In this document: positions 60,857-64,000 of the stretch, in pieces
Numbering within the stretch: the first letter of the stretch is position 1
Layout of the letters: each line of letters starts with the position of its first letter
NCBI RefSeq assembly: GCF_910592395.1
Contig: NC_088315.1
Span: forward strand, 14,367,808-14,431,807
Length of the DNA: 64,000 nt
Direction: 5' to 3'
Source: Lineus longissimus
Lineage: Eukaryota; Nemertea; Pilidiophora; Heteronemertea; Lineidae
Notes under the pieces: model-generated
Seen by the model: the letters and a program-made list of their open reading frames with translations, nothing else
Told to the model about the DNA's origin: nothing
The model's database searches: none
Program-made: the position numbers and the translations under genes

Positions 60857-61521
60857 AGATTAAAAGAGCAAACCCTGTGAAGTTATTTTGAAATCCAGCT
60901 CACATTAACAGCGCAGTGGTTGAGGACTGGAAGTCTCCAGCAATTAGCAGATGCATTTGTTGCGATCAAACGCGAGATGAAAAGACCACCAAGGTCCCCT
61001 GACCGCACCCCCTGTGATTTTGTTGGTGGGGACATCTTGAGAACCAAGTTAACAAGTCGCCTCCACAAGATATCAATGAGCTACGTGCCAAAATCGTTGC
61101 TGCAGTTGAGACCTTAAGAGGACAGATCGACGTAATCAGGAATGCAGTGAGAGCACTGAGAATCAGAGCTGATGTTTGTGTTGAAATGAATGCAGAGCAT
61201 GTCGAGGGTAACTGGAGTTAGATTGAGACAGGAATAAGGCCCCAGATGTTAAATCATTTAATACAAATTTTGCTAAGGACACACTGGTCTTTCTTTTTTG
61301 TCGGGGTTCCGCTGCGGTAAATCTGGTGCAAGACCAGTTCTGACATGGTTGATTGAATTGCTTCGTTCTCAATCATCTGTGACAGTAAATTGAATTTCAT
61401 GGTCTCATAAGAAAGAGGACATCATTAGGTAATAAATGGTGGTTGCTGATTTCCAAAATATTTAGCCATGTCCAGGAAATTAACAAATTAATCTCGGTTT
61501 CTTTTTTTGGAAACACCCTGT
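60857..61521 (+). mobile_element. Mariner/Tc1-like transposase 3' end (frameshifted)
   Basis: RPPRSPDRTPCDF at about 60,983-61,021, then in a second frame GHLENQVNKSPPQDINELRA and VIRNAVRALRIRADVCVEMN, ending AEHVEGNWS and a stop. This is the C-terminal end of an IS630/mariner-type transposase (SPDxxPxDFxLWG). The sequence TTGGAAACACCCTGTAC at about 61,506-61,522 looks like the right terminal repeat. No left end was found, so the element is 5'-truncated. Confidence 0.82.
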
Positions 61522-61854
61522 ACAGAAAAAAAAACACGTATTTCTTCAGTGGTATGAACGGAGGCAACAGAGGTAATGCCGCTCTAAGTTCAGCGGGGCC
61601 CTTGTTCAATCCCGAAATTTCTGTAATCATGGACAAGTTCTTCAGATCAACTCTAGCATAAACGTTAATTGGATCCAGTGAGAACACAGTCCACGCCTCG
61701 CCATGTGTAACATTCTCTAAGCCACGTCATTGGTAACCGTTGCAAAGTGATAGACTTACTAGTGTATAGCTTACTAGTGTATTTCACTCCAAGGTAAAGA
61801 AAGCCAGGACTCATTGGAGATTGCCTGCGAGAATGTAATTTTGATCCATTTTGA

Positions 61855-62815
61855 TCACATGATCAGGCAACTCTTGCCAGCCTTCTTCTCGCTTGCTTTC
61901 TTCAACTTTTTCTCGTACTCTTCGACCTCTTCCAAATATTCTAATGGCGGCCATCGATGTTCCTCCACATATTCTCTATATTCTTCTCCCAGTGCTGAAA
62001 ACTCGGGCCTCGTCGCAAAGGCGATGTAGTTTGTTGAGATGAAATGGAGGCACCAGTTGGCTAGCTGCTCTGCGTTGTATTGCTGACAAAAGAAGGAAAT
62101 GTCAGGAAAAAAATACTGAATTCAGTTTATCTGTGATGTAGCGGTGTTCCGAGTCGAGTTCAGGCGGTTGTGTTAGGACTGAACAGGAACAAGCCGCCAA
62201 TTCTAAAACTTTATCTGAACAAAATTGTCCAATCAAAACTAAATGTACGATTTGATTGATTATCGATTGGTTGAATACTCACCTGTGCTCCGTGAAAAAT
62301 ACCAATCACGTCGATTTTCAAATTTTCAATTTTCTCCACTACAGATTCGTCGACTTCTTTTGTGATATGGAGCTCGCACAGGTTCTTTAGCCGTGAAAGG
62401 AAGTATCTGTCGGCTGCAACTAGGAGGCCTACTGAGTCCCCTGACTCGATGGGGGCGTGGTCTGTGTAGAGGTACTCTATCAAGGCCAGAAAATTCTCCA
62501 GGGAGATGTCCAGCACAGGAATCTGAAAATAGATGTTACGGGCTGGGTTTAGTCATTGGTGATGCTCCTTTTACAATGGTATCACGGAAAAATGTCATTC
62601 TTTCATTTGCTTGATTGATTACACGGTTAAATCTCGTAGTGGTGAAACTACATGTAGACCTTAGTCAAATAATATTTCGACACAGTATCGCTCCGAGATT
62701 GGAAGTCATACCTTTGGCATAAGTGAGCTTCCCTCCGTGAAATTTTCACTAAACATGGCCGCCATGACTTCAGACCTACATGCAAGAATGGGCTGGTGAC
62801 CGTACACCTTAGCAC
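61855..62815 (-). CDS. RhoBTB-like protein, last three exons (BTB domain, CAAX end)
   Basis: Exons 62,712-62,815, 62,283-62,522 and 61,855-62,082 join in frame (phase 1 in, then 0 and 0). They encode the end of a BTB domain (ACRSEVMAAMFSENFTEGSS, SLENFLALIEYLYTDHAPIE), the helical region after it (LCELHITKEVDESVVEKIE, NAEQLANWCLHFISTNYIAF) and RWPPLEYLEEVEEYEKKLKK. The reading ends KAGKSCLIM, a CAAX box. WCLHFI...NY and HRWPP-YL are signatures of atypical Rho GTPases with BTB domains (RhoBTB/RacA type), which act as Cullin-3 substrate adaptors. The GTPase half lies beyond the right edge or in unsequenced upstream exons. Confidence 0.88.
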
Positions 62816-62934
62816 CTTAAAAGAAATAACACATTTACCACTTATTCATTGATACCGGTATCGTCAGATGAGTAAAAAAAAGGAAACGTGTATGATAGAA
62901 AGGAATCGGTAAGATGACAAGAAAATGCAAAAAT

Positions 62935-63378
62935 ATCTGGCCGGGTATATATATCTGGCCGGTTAGGCAAGCCCTGCTTGCCAAACAGGTAAAACAGTCT
63001 ACCCTGTTTGGCGAGCCGGAGACTTTACAACACATTAGCCAATCGGAGAGCAGTGACGTCATATATGAATTAATATGCGCATAATTAACAATGGTCGATT
63101 TTGCGCTCTCGATTCACTTTCTTTTACTTAACTCGTGTTCTTGTCAAAAATCGATTGAGAGGAATATACACGTGTATGTGATTAACTGATAAGCGATATA
63201 ATTGCTAAGGTCCTTCGCCATAACTCCTGCAGTAGTGTTATTGACCGCTTTGCCATTGAATGCTAATGAGCTCTTCGACCCAACTATAAAGATTAATGAG
63301 TTCGGCTCTCCATTCAGGCCAAAAAAGTCGCTATTTGGTAAGCCGGGCTTGCCAAATGGTCACTTCCAAAATATATAG
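62935..63378. mobile_element. Non-autonomous repeat with GGCAAGCC termini, copy B
   Basis: It has the same order of blocks as the copy at 27,866-28,420: TAGGCAAGCCCTGCTTGCCA, CCCTGTTTGGCGAGCCGGAG, AGCCAATCGGAGAGCAGTGA with CRE-like TGACGTCA, TATGCGCATAATTAACAATG, CGCTCTCGATTCA, GAGTTCGGCTCTCCATTCAG and TAAGCCGGGCTTGCCAAATG at the right end. It lies in the intron upstream of the first visible RhoBTB-like exon. Confidence 0.8.
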
Positions 63379-63517
63379 GGAAAGATGTCTCACAAAGAAG
63401 TATAATGAAATGGCAAGGGCCATTGTGCTCACCTCATGTGGAGGAAAGATGGATTAAGAGCATGGTATTGTGTCATGTAGTGTTAGGTTTGATGTAGGTC
63501 CAAGCAATTACAATTTC

Positions 63518-63910
63518 CCCAAAATGGCCAATTTACAGTACATTCGACCTCTGTGACCTTGAAAAGTAGGTCAAATCAAAAAAGATCCGGGTGACACATT
63601 GAATGGTTGTTAGAATTAGATGTACTTATGATATAAAATTGGTGCCAATCGGGCAAGTAATTACTAGGAATAATGGCATTTTGAAGAATTTAGGATTTGA
63701 CCCCCTCCCTGGAGGCCAAACGGCAAATCAGATCGCACCAAACTTCAGTACCTGAGATAACCTGACCAAGGGGTACATGTGTACTTAATTTGTGATCAAT
63801 AGTCATTGCAGTTAAGAAACGTGCCATAGTTACGGCCTGACGGCCAATTTACACCATTTGACCTCTGTGACCTTGAAAAGGAGGTTAAATCAAAAACCCG
63901 GAGGATATAT
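63518..63910. repeat. Dispersed-type repeat with two diverged units
   Basis: GGCCAATTTACA...GACCTCTGTGACCTTGAAAA-GTAGGTCAAATCAAAAA at about 63,524-63,580 recurs at about 63,842-63,895 with GGAGGTTAAATCAAAAA, about 320 bp apart. The matching words, spacing and flanking (A/C)CCGG suggest two tandem copies of one repeat unit, the second cut by the right edge. Confidence 0.65.
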
Positions 63911-64000
63911 GATGCACCTTTGCTAGAAGTACCTACCATATTTTTTTCAAAATTTCCCGACTACTATTAAGGGAGATATTGCATATTTTCACTTTTAACG

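Noticed and set aside
1-64000. CRISPR arrays, rRNA genes, bacterial operons
   Set aside because: No regularly spaced repeats or rRNA-like sequence. Introns and eukaryotic transposons throughout.

Overview
The window is eukaryotic (animal) genomic DNA. Long genes are split into many short exons with GT/AG borders, and diverse transposable-element debris lies between and inside them. The protein families (fibrocystin-L, voltage-gated K+ channel, UDP-glucuronosyltransferase, RhoBTB-like protein) and the repeats (CR1/L2-like LINEs with TATTG tails, Penelope-like, Ty3/Gypsy, PIF/Harbinger, mariner-like, many MITEs) fit a marine invertebrate bilaterian, either a lophotrochozoan or a non-vertebrate deuterostome. 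I cannot resolve the species.

All four host genes with a multi-exon or channel structure read leftward (minus strand). From 2.4 to 33.9 kb lies an essentially complete PKHD1L1 (fibrocystin-L) gene. I traced 60 coding exons with matching splice phases at every junction but one, giving about 4,600 residues: signal peptide, IPT/TIG domains, PA14, more IPT domains (several in one 1.5 kb exon), G8, parallel beta-helix, second G8, second beta-helix, juxtamembrane region, one transmembrane segment and a 120-residue tail. A second signal-peptide exon in the same splice phase sits 4.3 kb upstream at 38.1 kb, so the gene may have two alternative starts. The nearer start exon lies between the two halves of a transposable element.

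From 38.9 to 46.7 kb is a gene of a family I do not recognise. Eight phased exons encode about 553 residues with two related modules separated by a charged linker and a C-terminal CAAX box (CVIS). Its 3.2 kb last intron holds a broken UDP-glucuronosyltransferase on the opposite strand and a LINE fragment. At 48.2-49.3 kb is a Shaw-like potassium channel fragment cut in its pore helix by a 106-bp SINE-like insertion with a 7-bp target duplication.

From 49.4 to 61.5 kb is a transposon island. It holds a Penelope-like 3' end, a decayed Gypsy element whose integrase core is deleted and which has a third ORF resembling an SGNH hydrolase, PIF/Harbinger remains (Myb-like and transposase fragments), a 1,039-bp element with 55-bp terminal inverted repeats and 8-bp target duplications, and a mariner-like 3' end. 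At 61.9-62.8 kb are the last three exons of a RhoBTB-like gene that also ends in a CAAX box (CLIM). The right end is repeats.
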